This document shows positions 17,908 to 26,909 of a stretch of 64,000 bases of DNA, piece by piece. The notes below the pieces were generated by a model, which saw only the letters and a list, made by a program, of their open reading frames with translations, was not told where the DNA came from and searched no databases. Both the position numbers and the translations under genes were made by a program. The stretch lies in NCBI RefSeq assembly GCF_040126305.1, contig NZ_CP149511.1:248001-312000 (forward strand). Reading direction: 5' to 3'. The stretch comes from Pararhizobium sp. A13 (lineage in GTDB: Bacteria; Pseudomonadota; Alphaproteobacteria; Rhizobiales; Rhizobiaceae). Each line of letters starts with the position of its first letter. Position 1 is the first letter of the stretch.

Positions 17908-19140
17908 ATGGGTGCTGAAACAACGACGCCTTTGGATTTCCCCCGGCAAATGCGGCGGCTTAGACTGGGCATCGTCGGTGGTGGTGAAGGAAGCTTCATC
18001 GGAAAGGTGCATGCGCGGGGCGCGCGCTTGTCCAATCGTTGGGCAGTGGTTGCCGGAGCACTGTCATCGCGTCCGGCTGTCGCGCTTCAGTCCGGTCAGG
18101 ATTGGTTTCTCGATGACGACCGCATCTACACCGATTATCGCGAGATGGCGGTGCAGGAAGGCAGCCGGCCCGACGGCATAGATGCCGTTTCGATCGCAAC
18201 CCCCAACAATACGCACTTCGACATCGCCTGCGCCTTTATGGAGCAGGGCATCGACGTCATTTGCGACAAGCCGTTGACCACGAATCTGGAGTCCGCGCTG
18301 GAATTGGCGAAGCGTCAAAAAGCATCAGGTCTCGTTTTTGGGGTTACCTATGCCTATGCGGCGAACGCTATGGTGCGCCAGGCGCGGGCAATGGTCCGTA
18401 GCGGCTCCTTGGGAGCGCTCAAACAAATCCATGTCGAGTATTTTCAAGAATGGGCGCTTACGCCGCCTGCAGAAGGCGGTCCCGGAGCACAGTGGCGTGT
18501 GAAACCGGAGCAGGTAGGGGAAGCTTTCGCGACGGGTGATATCGGCACCCATTGCCACCATCTTGGGTCCTTCGTCGCGGGACTGCCGATGACCTCTGTA
18601 AAGGCGGAGTTTCACACCCTGGGTCCCGACAAACCGCTCGAAGATACGGCATTCATGCATGTCCGCTATCAGGGCGGCATACCTGGGACGATCATGATTT
18701 CGCAAGTGGCAGCCGGAACGCATTGTGGATTCCGGATTCGGGTTTTCGGTGAAAAGGCCAGCATAGAATGGAATCAGGAAGAGCCCGAATATCTGCACTT
18801 CCGCCCCTTCGCAGAACCGGCTCGTCTCCTGACTCGAGGCGAAGGTGCTGGAATTGGGCAGCATGCGGCGCGTTTCGTTCACATGCCGCGCGGTCATCCC
18901 GAGGCGCTGAGCGACGCTTGGGCCAATCTTTACGAGGAATTTGCTGTGGCGATCAACGCTAGACGAACCGGCGTAGATCTGCCGCATGGATTGTTGGAAT
19001 ATCCGACCATTTGGGATGGTGTGCTGGGCGTCAAGTTCATCCAGGCAGCCGTCCAATCGCATCGGCTCGATGCGGCCTGGGTATCATGCGAAATGAACGG
19101 TGATGCAAAAAGACTTGCAACATTGTGTTTTATGCAATAA
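17908..19140 (+). CDS. Gfo/Idh/MocA family dehydrogenase (first paralogue)
   Basis: 410 residues from the ATG at 17908, chosen over 17890 because GGGAGGAGAGCGG precedes it. The Rossmann motif is GIVGGGEGSFIGKVHA, the variant GGGEG form shared with the paralogue at 22966. Catalytic block CDKPLTT lies near residue 112 and GDIGTHCHHLGSF near 213, so the Lys, Asp and His are all present. Relatives oxidise cyclitols and pyranoses with NAD. It opens the operon ending at 27935. A myo-inositol-dehydrogenase-like first step would fit the neighbouring iolD, but the substrate is not proven. Confidence 0.9.
   Translation: MGAETTTPLDFPRQMRRLRLGIVGGGEGSFIGKVHARGARLSNRWAVVAGALSSRPAVALQSGQDWFLDDDRIYTDYREMAVQEGSRPDGIDAVSIATPNNTHFDIACAFMEQGIDVICDKPLTTNLESALELAKRQKASGLVFGVTYAYAANAMVRQARAMVRSGSLGALKQIHVEYFQEWALTPPAEGGPGAQWRVKPEQVGEAFATGDIGTHCHHLGSFVAGLPMTSVKAEFHTLGPDKPLEDTAFMHVRYQGGIPGTIMISQVAAGTHCGFRIRVFGEKASIEWNQEEPEYLHFRPFAEPARLLTRGEGAGIGQHAARFVHMPRGHPEALSDAWANLYEEFAVAINARRTGVDLPHGLLEYPTIWDGVLGVKFIQAAVQSHRLDAAWVSCEMNGDAKRLATLCFMQ
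19104..19120. promoter_or_regulatory. Candidate operator, TGCAAAAAGACTTGCAA
   Basis: Lies inside the last codons of the upstream dehydrogenase, about 70 bp before iolD. It nearly repeats the site at 17817-17834. A second TGCAATAAAAGTTCCGCA-like stretch follows at 19133, so iolD may have its own regulated promoter. Confidence 0.35.
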
Positions 19141-19190
19141 AAGTTCCGCATGCATGATCGGACAGGGAGTGCCGATCAGGGAGGTTCAAT

Positions 19191-21032
19191 ATGTCTACTG
19201 TTCGTCTGACCATGGCACAAGCCCTGGTTCGTTTCCTTTGCAACCAGTTCACCGAGATCGATGGTCGGCGTGAGCCGCTGTTCCCAGGCGTGTTCGCCAT
19301 TTTCGGCCATGGTAACGTCACCTGCCTTTCGGAAGCTCTCGAGGCGGTAAAAGACACTCTTCCAACCTGGCGTGGTCAGAACGAGCAGTCCATGGCGCTT
19401 GCCGCCATCGGTTTTGCGAAGGCGACGCGCCGTCGCCAGATCATGGTTGCCACATCTTCGATCGGTCCGGGCGCTTTGAACATGGTAACCGCCGCTGGCG
19501 TCGCCCACACCAACAGGCTTCCGGTGCTCCTCCTTGCAGGTGATGCGTTCGTCAATCGTCGGCCGGATCCGGTCATGCAGCAGGTCGAGCATTTCGGCAA
19601 TCCGACGATTGGCGTCAATGACGCCTTCAAGCCGGTGACCCGGTACTGGGACAAGATCGTCCATCCCGAGCAAATCATCTCCTCGCTGCCGCAGGCGGTC
19701 GCCGTCATGCTTGATCCGGCCGATTGCGGTCCAGCCTTTATCTCATTGCCGCAAGACGTTCAGGAGCTTGCGTGGGACTACCCCGAAACCTTCTTCGAGC
19801 CGACCCTGCACCGTGTTCCGCGTCCGCGTCCCGATCGTGAAAGCCTGGCAGAAGCGATCGCTGTTTTGAAGGCGGCGAAACGGCCCCTTATCATTTCCGG
19901 TGGTGGCGTACGTTATTCCGGCGCCGAACAGGTACTTGCAGATTTCGCCGAAAAGCACGGTATCCCGCTTTGCGAAACGATAGCCGGGAAGGGGGCAGTC
20001 ACCCACTACCATCCCGCCCACATCGGGCCGATCGGTATCGTCGGCTCGACCTCGGCCAATGCGCTGGCAGGTGAAGCCGACGTTGTGCTTGCCGTCGGTA
20101 CGCGTCTTATGGACTTCACGACCGGTTCCTGGACCGCTTTCTCGAAGAGCGCGACTTTTGTTTCGGTCAATGCGGCCCGTTGGGACGCCAAGAAGCATCG
20201 TGCTGTCGCTGTTGTTGGCGACGCCCTTGAATCCGTCAATGAGCTGGAAGCCGGTTTGGCTGACTATAAAGCCGATGCGCTGTGGACGGAAAAGGGCCGT
20301 GCTGAGTTCGCCAAATGGAACGCCGCGTTGGACGGGTACCAGAAGCCGACGAATGCGCCTGTTCCAACCTACGCGCAAGTCGTCGGTATTGTGAATGCCA
20401 AGGCAGGGGATCGTGATCTTCTCATCACTGCCGCGGGCGGCCTGCCGGGCGAGGTGATGAAAAACTGGCGCGTGAAGGCACCGAACACCTTCGACTGCGA
20501 ATTCGGCTTTTCCTGCATGGGGTACGAGATCGCCGCCGGCTGGGGTGCGGCGATGGCCGATTCTTCGCGGACGCCGATCGTCATGATTGGCGACGGCACC
20601 TACATGATGATGAACTCGGACGTCTATTCTACGGTGCTCTCTGGGCACAAAATGATCCTGATCGTGTGCGACAATGGCGGCTACGCTGTCATCAACCGTC
20701 TTCAGAACGCCAAAGGCGGGGCATCTTTCAACAACCTACTGAAAGACTGCCGCGTCAAGGAACCATTCCCTGTCGACTTCGGAAAGCATGCAGAGTCGAT
20801 GGGCGCGCTGACCCGTCACGTCGAAAGCCTCGCCGATTTGGGTGATGCAGTGGAATGGGCCCAGTCGACCGACAGGACTACGGTGCTGACGATCGTTTCG
20901 GACGCGTTCACGTGGACGCCCGGCGATGCCTGGTGGGATGTCGGTGTGCCGCAGGTGAGCGAACGTCCCGAAGTCAACGCGGCGTCGGCAGACCAACTGG
21001 CTGGCCGCAACAAGCAGCGTGTGGGCGTTTAA
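19191..21032 (+). CDS. iolD: 3D-(3,5/4)-trihydroxycyclohexane-1,2-dione hydrolase (IolD) or close paralogue
   Basis: ThDP-dependent enzyme that in inositol catabolism hydrolyses the C-C bond of the cyclic dione and opens the ring to 5-deoxyglucuronate. 613 residues, the usual length. ThDP-family features: cofactor-activating Glu64 in NEQSMALAA, a central Rossmann-like domain (about 200-340), and the metal/ThDP motif GDGTYMMMNSDVYS starting at about residue 467 with VCDNGGYAVI following. RBS GGGAGG before the ATG. The neighbours resemble iolG- and iolE-type enzymes, but iolB, iolC and iolJ are absent, so it may act on an analogue of the inositol intermediate. Confidence 0.9.
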   Translation: MSTVRLTMAQALVRFLCNQFTEIDGRREPLFPGVFAIFGHGNVTCLSEALEAVKDTLPTWRGQNEQSMALAAIGFAKATRRRQIMVATSSIGPGALNMVTAAGVAHTNRLPVLLLAGDAFVNRRPDPVMQQVEHFGNPTIGVNDAFKPVTRYWDKIVHPEQIISSLPQAVAVMLDPADCGPAFISLPQDVQELAWDYPETFFEPTLHRVPRPRPDRESLAEAIAVLKAAKRPLIISGGGVRYSGAEQVLADFAEKHGIPLCETIAGKGAVTHYHPAHIGPIGIVGSTSANALAGEADVVLAVGTRLMDFTTGSWTAFSKSATFVSVNAARWDAKKHRAVAVVGDALESVNELEAGLADYKADALWTEKGRAEFAKWNAALDGYQKPTNAPVPTYAQVVGIVNAKAGDRDLLITAAGGLPGEVMKNWRVKAPNTFDCEFGFSCMGYEIAAGWGAAMADSSRTPIVMIGDGTYMMMNSDVYSTVLSGHKMILIVCDNGGYAVINRLQNAKGGASFNNLLKDCRVKEPFPVDFGKHAESMGALTRHVESLADLGDAVEWAQSTDRTTVLTIVSDAFTWTPGDAWWDVGVPQVSERPEVNAASADQLAGRNKQRVGV

Positions 21033-21071
21033 AACGTCCCTTTCTATAACTCCATATGCGCGGATAAAAAA

Positions 21072-21881
21072 ATGAGTACGCAATTCGAGGGCAAGATCGC
21101 CCTTATTACAGGAAGCACGCAAGGCCTCGGTGCCGCGACGGCAAAGCTCTTCGCCGAACGCGGCGCCGAGGGCGTTGTCATCTGCGGCCGTTCGGTTGAG
21201 AAGGGTGCCTCCCAGGTCGAAGCATTGGAAAAGCTCGGGACGAAGGCGGTTTTCGTGCCGGCGGACCTCGGAAATGTTGAAGATTGCCGCAAGATCGTGG
21301 CCGAAGCGGATCGTGTTTTCGGTCGTCTCGATGCCCTCGTCAACGCGGCGGGATTGACCGATCGGGGCACAATTCTCGACACGTCGCCGGAGCTCTTCGA
21401 CCGTCTCTTCGCCGTCAATGTGCGGGCGCCCTTCTTCCTGATCCAAGAGGCTATCAAGCTTTTCAAGCGCGATTCCGTCGAGGGAACCATCGTCAACGTC
21501 TCGTCGATGTCCTCGATGGGCGGACAACCCTTCATAGCCGCCTATTGCTCTTCCAAGGGCGCGCTAGACACCCTCACGCGCAACACCGCTTATGCGACGT
21601 TGCGCAACCGCATCCGCGTCAACAGCCTCAACATCGGCTGGATGGCCTCGGACGGAGAAGACCGTATTCAGCGGGAATATCACGGTTCGCCGGAGAATTG
21701 GCTGGAGGCCGCTGCCGCCGCGCAGCCTTTCGGCAGGCTGATCGATCCTGCCGAGGTCGCCAGAGCTATCGCTTTCCTCGCCTCGCAGGAATCCGGTCTC
21801 ATGACCGGGTCAATCGTCAATTTCGATCAGTCGATCTGGGGCGCATATGACAGTTCGCCCCATCCTGTGGCACCAATCTGA
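21072..21881 (+). CDS. Short-chain dehydrogenase/reductase
   Basis: 269 residues, classical SDR. Cofactor loop TGSTQGLGAATAK (about residues 14-26), NAAG block (LVNAAGLTD, about 91), catalytic Ser in VSSMSSMGG and the YCSSKGAL YxxxK motif at about 157-161. It fits oxidation of a hydroxyl group to a ketone with NAD(P). Lies 39 bp after iolD and 20 bp before the TIM-barrel gene in the same operon. Weak ribosome binding site (GGATAAAAAA). Substrate unknown; a cyclitol or keto-sugar is likely from context. Confidence 0.9.
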   Translation: MSTQFEGKIALITGSTQGLGAATAKLFAERGAEGVVICGRSVEKGASQVEALEKLGTKAVFVPADLGNVEDCRKIVAEADRVFGRLDALVNAAGLTDRGTILDTSPELFDRLFAVNVRAPFFLIQEAIKLFKRDSVEGTIVNVSSMSSMGGQPFIAAYCSSKGALDTLTRNTAYATLRNRIRVNSLNIGWMASDGEDRIQREYHGSPENWLEAAAAAQPFGRLIDPAEVARAIAFLASQESGLMTGSIVNFDQSIWGAYDSSPHPVAPI

Positions 21882-21901
21882 GCGATAGGGAGGTATCTGA
21901 C

Positions 21902-22954
21902 ATGAAAACCATAAAGGGACCGGCAGTTTTCCTCGCGCAGTTCGCCGCGGACGAGGCGCCGTTCAATTCGCTGAAGGGCCTTGCCGGCTGGGCAGCCGAA
22001 AAGGGTTTCAAGGGAGTTCAAATTCCCACTTGGGACACCCGCATTATCGACCTCGAAAAGGCCGCAGAAAGCCAGGACTACGTCGATGAATTTAAGGGCG
22101 TTCTCGCGGAGAACGGGCTGGTGGTGACCGAACTGGCGAGCCACCTCCAGGGACAGCTTGTAGCACTGCACCCCTCGTTCAATCTCCCGGCAGATTCCTT
22201 TGCCCCGGCAAAGGTTCACAAAAACCCCAAGGCCCGACAGGAGTGGGCTGTAAACCAGTTGCTTTGCGCCGCCAAAGCCTCGCGTCGGTTTGGCGTAGAC
22301 CGCCATGTGACGTTCAGCGGTACGCTGCTCTGGCCCTATTTCTACCCCTATCCGCAATGGCCGGACGGGCTGATCTCGGACGGGTTCGACGAACTGGCAA
22401 AACGCTGGCGGCCGTTGCTCGACGCCTTCGACCACGAGGGCGTGGATCTCTGCTATGAGATTCATCCGACAGAAGACTTGCATGACGGGCTGACATTCGA
22501 GAGGTTCCTGGAGCGCGTCGACAATCACGCGCGCTGCAACATCATGTACGATCCGAGCCATCTGGTCCTGCAGTCGATCGACTACCTCACCTACATCGAT
22601 CACTATCATGAGCGGATCAAGACGTTTCACGTCAAGGATGCCGAGTTCCGCCCGACGGGCAAGACAGGCGCGTATGGCGGCTATCAGCCCTGGATCAGCC
22701 GCGCCGGCCGGTTCCGTTCGCCGGGTGATGGCCAGGTCGATTTCGGGGCCATCTTCTCGAAACTCTCGGGCTATGACTTCGATGGCTGGGCTGTGCTCGA
22801 ATGGGAGTGCGCCTTGAAGAACTCCGAAGATGGTGCCGCTGAGGGCGCGCGCTTCATCGCTGATCATATCATCCGCGTATCCGAGCGGGCGTTTGACGAC
22901 TTCGTCAAATCCGGCGCCGATCGCTCCGTGAACCACGAAATTCTCGGTATTTGA
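21902..22954 (+). CDS. TIM-barrel sugar isomerase/epimerase-family protein (AP endonuclease 2 fold)
   Basis: 350 residues. Barrel of the xylose-isomerase-like/AP-endonuclease-2 family, which also includes inosose dehydratase (IolE) and inosose isomerase (IolI). Metal ligands can be read as Glu in CYEIHPTED (about residue 184), Asp/His in MYDPSHLVL (about 219), His in FHVKDAE (about 243) and Glu in LEWEC (about 300). GGGAGG ribosome binding site. Its stop overlaps or abuts the next dehydrogenase. It could be a dehydratase or an epimerase for the cyclitol-like intermediate; sequence alone does not decide. Confidence 0.85.
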   Translation: MKTIKGPAVFLAQFAADEAPFNSLKGLAGWAAEKGFKGVQIPTWDTRIIDLEKAAESQDYVDEFKGVLAENGLVVTELASHLQGQLVALHPSFNLPADSFAPAKVHKNPKARQEWAVNQLLCAAKASRRFGVDRHVTFSGTLLWPYFYPYPQWPDGLISDGFDELAKRWRPLLDAFDHEGVDLCYEIHPTEDLHDGLTFERFLERVDNHARCNIMYDPSHLVLQSIDYLTYIDHYHERIKTFHVKDAEFRPTGKTGAYGGYQPWISRAGRFRSPGDGQVDFGAIFSKLSGYDFDGWAVLEWECALKNSEDGAAEGARFIADHIIRVSERAFDDFVKSGADRSVNHEILGI

Positions 22955-22965
22955 AAGGCAGTGCA

Positions 22966-24141
22966 GTGACTGAATTATCTCTTTCAGAGCGCAGGCTTCG
23001 ACTAGGCATGATCGGTGGAGGCGAGGGCGCCTACATCGGCGGCATTCACCGCTTTGCCGCAAGACTGGACAACAACTACGAGCTGGTTGCGGGGGCATTC
23101 GACGTCGACGCCGAGCGAGGCCATGCGTTCGCTGCAAAGAACTACATCCCTCGGGATCGCTCCTACGGGGATTACAAAGCGATGGTGGAGGCCGAGAAAA
23201 ACCGCCCCGACCGGGTGGACGTCGTGGCGATCTGCACTCCCAACCACACGCATTTTCCCATCGCCAAGGCGTTTCTTGAGGCTGGCATACACGTCATCTG
23301 CGAGAAGCCCATGACGACGACCATCGAGGACGCCATTGCTCTCCACGACCTGGCGCAATCGACGGACCGGTTCCTCGGCGTGACCTATACCTATAGCGGC
23401 TATCCGATGATTCATGAGGCGCGAGCGCTGGTTCAGCGCGGAGACCTCGGAACCATTCGGGTCGTGCAGGTGGAGTATCCGCTTGAGTGGATGGCGACAG
23501 GGATCGAACTCCAGGGCAATCAGCAGGCTGCTTGGCGCACGGATCCCAAGAAGAACGGTCGCGGCGGCTCCATTGGCGACATTGGAACACATGCTTACCA
23601 TCTCGCCGGGTTCGTAACCGGTCTGAAGGCCGATGCGATTGCTGCGGATCTCGCCACTTTTGTCGAAGGACGCGCACTGGATGACAACGCGCATGTGATG
23701 ATCCGCTATCAGGGCGGCGCGCGTGGACTTCTTTGGTCCTCACAAGTAGCGATCGGGCAGTCGAATGGTCTTAGGCTTCGTGTCTTTGGCGAAAAAGGAA
23801 GCTTGGTGTGGCATCAGGAAAGTCCGAACGAGCTCCACTTCACACCACTCTTCGGCGCTCCGACCGTTATAAAACGAGGGCGTGACGATCTTTCGGAGGC
23901 GACGCGTGTCCGCACGCGGACGCCGCCAGGTCATCCTGAAGGATATATCGAGGCGTTCACCAACCTTTATTCGAGTTTTGCAGCGATCATTCGCGCAAAG
24001 GTTTCCGGCGGCGACCAGTCGAGCTTCGCCGAAGGTGTCCCCACCTCCTACGATGGGTTGAAGGGCGTCGCATTCGTCGATGCCGTAGTGGATAGCCATG
24101 AGGCTCATAACGGCGGATGGCAAACACCACGATTCGTTTAA
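22966..24141 (+). CDS. Gfo/Idh/MocA family dehydrogenase (second paralogue)
   Basis: A TTG at 22951 overlaps the preceding stop, but the GTG at 22966 has GAAAGG about 8 bases before it and is preferred, giving 391 residues. Same variant cofactor loop as 17908 (GMIGGGEGAYIGGIH) and intact CEKPMTTT (about residue 108) and GDIGTHAYHLAGF (about 206). The two dehydrogenases look like old duplicates within one operon, perhaps acting on successive hydroxyls or on different stereoisomers. Translationally close to the TIM-barrel gene. Confidence 0.9.
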   Translation: MTELSLSERRLRLGMIGGGEGAYIGGIHRFAARLDNNYELVAGAFDVDAERGHAFAAKNYIPRDRSYGDYKAMVEAEKNRPDRVDVVAICTPNHTHFPIAKAFLEAGIHVICEKPMTTTIEDAIALHDLAQSTDRFLGVTYTYSGYPMIHEARALVQRGDLGTIRVVQVEYPLEWMATGIELQGNQQAAWRTDPKKNGRGGSIGDIGTHAYHLAGFVTGLKADAIAADLATFVEGRALDDNAHVMIRYQGGARGLLWSSQVAIGQSNGLRLRVFGEKGSLVWHQESPNELHFTPLFGAPTVIKRGRDDLSEATRVRTRTPPGHPEGYIEAFTNLYSSFAAIIRAKVSGGDQSSFAEGVPTSYDGLKGVAFVDAVVDSHEAHNGGWQTPRFV

Positions 24142-24248
24142 TCGTGACGGCTGGGGGAGCTAGCTGCAAGGATTGGTATCACTCGCGGATGTGAGGGTAC
24201 CCGAGAATACAAAGAGATAGGTCAAAGCCGGAAGAAGCCGGCAGAACC

Positions 24249-24264
24249 GGAAACATTCGTTTCC
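24249..24264. promoter_or_regulatory. Palindrome GGAAACATTCGTTTCC
   Basis: Perfect 6-bp arms around ATTC in the 192-bp gap before the substrate-binding protein. It has a GGAA-N8-TTCC frame, close to but not the same as the GGAA-N6-TTCC described for rhizobial IolR. It may be an operator for an internal promoter of the transporter genes. Confidence 0.35.
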
Positions 24265-24333
24265 CGGAATGAAGACGCTTTGACTTTAACCGCGGGCGAT
24301 TGGGATCGGCCGCACCAACGTGGAGGAAGAGAA

Positions 24334-25260
24334 ATGAAGAAGTTTTTTGCCAGCGCAGCGATTGCAGCAACCTTGATGACAGGCACTGCCCATGCTGAAA
24401 CAATCGGTGTTGCCATGTCGTTGTTTGACGACAATTGGCTGACCGGTCTGCGTACCAGCATGGAAGACTACGGGAAGTCTCTCGATGGCGTGAAAATCGT
24501 AACTGAAGACGGTCAGGGCGATATCGCCAAGCAGCAGAGCCAGGTCGACAATTTCATCGCTTCCGGCGTCGATGCGATCGTCATCATGCTCGTAGACGCT
24601 GACTCCGGTGCTGCGATCTCCAAGACGGCTGCTGCTGCCGGCGTGCCGCTTATCTTTGTCAACAACGCTCCATCAAACGTCGACAGCCTTCCCGACAAAC
24701 AGGCATTCGTCGGATCGAACGAAGAGCAGGCCGGAACCCTCGAAACACAGACGATCTGCAAAATGCTTGGCGGTAAGGGCAAGGCAGTTATCATGCAGGG
24801 TCAGCTCGGCACGACCGGGCAGCGTGGCCGCACGAAGGCCACGCATGACGTCCTTGCTTCTCCGGAATGCAAGGGAATCGAAGTTGTCGAAGAGCAGACG
24901 GCAAACTGGATGCGGACCCCTGCACTCGATCTGATGAGCAACTGGCTCTCGGCCGGCCTCGAGTTCGATGCCGTCATTGCGAACAATGACGAGATGGCGC
25001 TCGGTGCTATCCAGTCTCTGAAGGCTGCTGGCCGGTCGATGGACAGCGTCGCAATCGGTGGCGTTGATGCAACCGCAGACGCACTGCAGGCCCTGGAAGC
25101 CGGCGATCTTGATGTCACCGTTTTTCAGAACGCTGCCGGCCAAGGGAAGGGCGCGATCGACGCGGCCTTGAAGATTGTCAAGGGCGAGGCGATCGAGAAG
25201 AAAAACTACATTCCTTTCGAGCTCGTCACGAAGGAAAATCTTGCTCAGTACAAGAAATAA
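24334..25260 (+). CDS. Periplasmic sugar-binding protein of an ABC importer
   Basis: 308 residues from the ATG at 24334, which follows GGAGGAAGAGAA; a longer frame from 24280 has no signal peptide. A 21-residue signal peptide ends at TAHA before ETIG. The mature protein is a type I periplasmic binding protein of the ribose/inositol-binding group (VDAIVIMLVDADSGA, IANNDEMALGAIQSLK, GGVDATADAL). It delivers the substrate to the ATPase and permease encoded next. Separated from the ATPase gene by a strong hairpin, a common arrangement that keeps binding-protein levels higher. Confidence 0.93.
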   Translation: MKKFFASAAIAATLMTGTAHAETIGVAMSLFDDNWLTGLRTSMEDYGKSLDGVKIVTEDGQGDIAKQQSQVDNFIASGVDAIVIMLVDADSGAAISKTAAAAGVPLIFVNNAPSNVDSLPDKQAFVGSNEEQAGTLETQTICKMLGGKGKAVIMQGQLGTTGQRGRTKATHDVLASPECKGIEVVEEQTANWMRTPALDLMSNWLSAGLEFDAVIANNDEMALGAIQSLKAAGRSMDSVAIGGVDATADALQALEAGDLDVTVFQNAAGQGKGAIDAALKIVKGEAIEKKNYIPFELVTKENLAQYKK

Positions 25261-25267
25261 GACTTGA

Positions 25268-25298
25268 CCGAAGGGCGCGGCAAAGTCGCGCCCTTCGG
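25268..25298 (+). terminator. Intra-operon hairpin after the binding-protein gene
   Basis: CCGAAGGGCGCG and CGCGCCCTTCGG form a perfect 12-bp stem with a 7-base loop, starting 7 bases after the stop. Probably a partial terminator or 3'-end stabiliser that sets the ratio of binding protein to transporter. Confidence 0.65.
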
Positions 25299-25336
25299 CA
25301 CATACATTCCGCGGGCTGTGACTGGGAGGAGAGCCA

Positions 25337-26881
25337 ATGACGAAAATTAGTCCGGCGACGATGGCAGCGGTGAGAGCGAGCAAGGCGGTTCCGAACGCTG
25401 AATACCTCCTTTCCGCAGAGGGTGTTCACAAGGAGTTTCCAGGCGTCGTTGCTCTCGACGATGTCTCGTTCAGGCTCCGACGCGGTACAGTGCATGCGCT
25501 CATGGGCGAGAACGGAGCGGGCAAGTCGACGCTCATGAAAATCCTCGCGGGAATTTACCACCCGGACAGAGGAACGATAAAGCTGAAGGGGGTCGACGTT
25601 AGGCTTCAATCGCCTCTTGACGCCCTCGAGAACGGCATCGCCATGATCCATCAAGAACTCAATCTGATGCCCTTCATGACGGTTGCGGAGAACATATGGA
25701 TCCGGCGCGAGCCGAAAAATAGGTTCGGCTTTGTCGATCATCGCGAAATGCGTCGCATGACAGCGGAACTCTTCGAGCGGTTGAAGATCAATATTGATCC
25801 GGAAATCGAGGTTCGCCATCTTTCGGTGGCAAGCCGCCAGATGGTCGAAATTGCCAAGGCGGTGTCCTACGAGTCCGATGTCTTGATCATGGACGAACCC
25901 ACTTCGGCTCTGACTGAAACGGAAGTCGGTCACTTGTTCGAGATCATCAGAGATCTTCGCGCCCACGGTATCGGTATCGTCTACATCACTCATAAGATGA
26001 ACGAGCTGTTTGAAATTGCCGACGAATTCTCGGTGTTCCGCGACGGGAAATATGTCGGAACACATGCATCGACCGATGTTACCCGCGACGACATCATAAA
26101 AATGATGGTCGGCCGTGAGATCACGCAGATGTTCCCCAAGGAAGTGGTTCCCATTGGCGAGACGGTTCTCTCGGTCAAAAACCTTACTCTAAACGGCGTC
26201 TTCCATGATGTTTCATTCGATGTGCGCGCTGGGGAAATTCTTGGTGTTGCCGGCCTCGTTGGGTCCGGGCGATCGAACGTCGCAGAAACACTCTTTGGTG
26301 TTACGCCTTCCTCATCCGGATCCATCGAGATCAATGGCAAACCTATTCGAATCGATAGTCCTAATACCGCAATCCGCAACCGAATGGCGTTTCTTACGGA
26401 AGATCGCAAGGAGACGGGATGTCTGCTCATCCTTGATATTCTTGAGAACATGCAGGTGGCTGTCCTTCAGGACCAATTCGTGAAGGGCGGGTTTGTGAGA
26501 GAGAAGCAGGCCTACGCTGCCTGCGATGAGATGAGCCGGAAGCTTCGGGTCAAGACACCAAATCTCTATGAGCGCGTCGAAAATCTGTCGGGCGGCAACC
26601 AACAGAAGGTGCTGATCGGCAGATGGCTGCTTACAAACCCGAGGATACTCATCCTTGATGAACCCACACGCGGTATCGACGTTGGTGCAAAAGCGGAGAT
26701 CCATCGCTTCGTGACGGAACTCGCCCGCGATGGAGTAGCGGTCATCATGATTTCGTCCGAGTTGCCGGAAGTGCTTGGAATGAGCGACCGGATCATGGTG
26801 ATGCATGAAGGCCGCGTCACGGGCTTTCTCGATCGGGCCGAAGCAACTCAAATCAAAATCATGGAACTAGCCGCGCGATGA
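25337..26881 (+). CDS. Sugar ABC importer, double ATPase (ribose/inositol type)
   Basis: 514 residues with two tandem ABC domains, the CUT2 pattern. The first domain has Walker [10 protein letters not shown] (about residue 57), a degenerate signature LSVASRQ and Walker [13 protein letters not shown]. The second domain has a non-canonical P-loop ([12 protein letters not shown]), signature LSGGNQQK and [12 protein letters not shown]. Loss of the second P-loop Lys is normal in this subfamily. RBS GGGAGGAGAG. 28 bp before the permease gene. Confidence 0.95.
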   Translation: MTKISPATMAAVRASKAVPNAEYLLSAEGVHKEFPGVVALDDVSFRLRRGTVHALMGENGAGKSTLMKILAGIYHPDRGTIKLKGVDVRLQSPLDALENGIAMIHQELNLMPFMTVAENIWIRREPKNRFGFVDHREMRRMTAELFERLKINIDPEIEVRHLSVASRQMVEIAKAVSYESDVLIMDEPTSALTETEVGHLFEIIRDLRAHGIGIVYITHKMNELFEIADEFSVFRDGKYVGTHASTDVTRDDIIKMMVGREITQMFPKEVVPIGETVLSVKNLTLNGVFHDVSFDVRAGEILGVAGLVGSGRSNVAETLFGVTPSSSGSIEINGKPIRIDSPNTAIRNRMAFLTEDRKETGCLLILDILENMQVAVLQDQFVKGGFVREKQAYAACDEMSRKLRVKTPNLYERVENLSGGNQQKVLIGRWLLTNPRILILDEPTRGIDVGAKAEIHRFVTELARDGVAVIMISSELPEVLGMSDRIMVMHEGRVTGFLDRAEATQIKIMELAAR

Positions 26882-26909
26882 GCGCTTCCGACGACCAGGA
26901 GGAAAGACG

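Noticed and set aside
22951..24141. TTG start at 22951 for the second dehydrogenase
   Set aside because: It overlaps the previous stop, but the GTG at 22966 has the better-spaced GAAAGG; kept only as an alternative.
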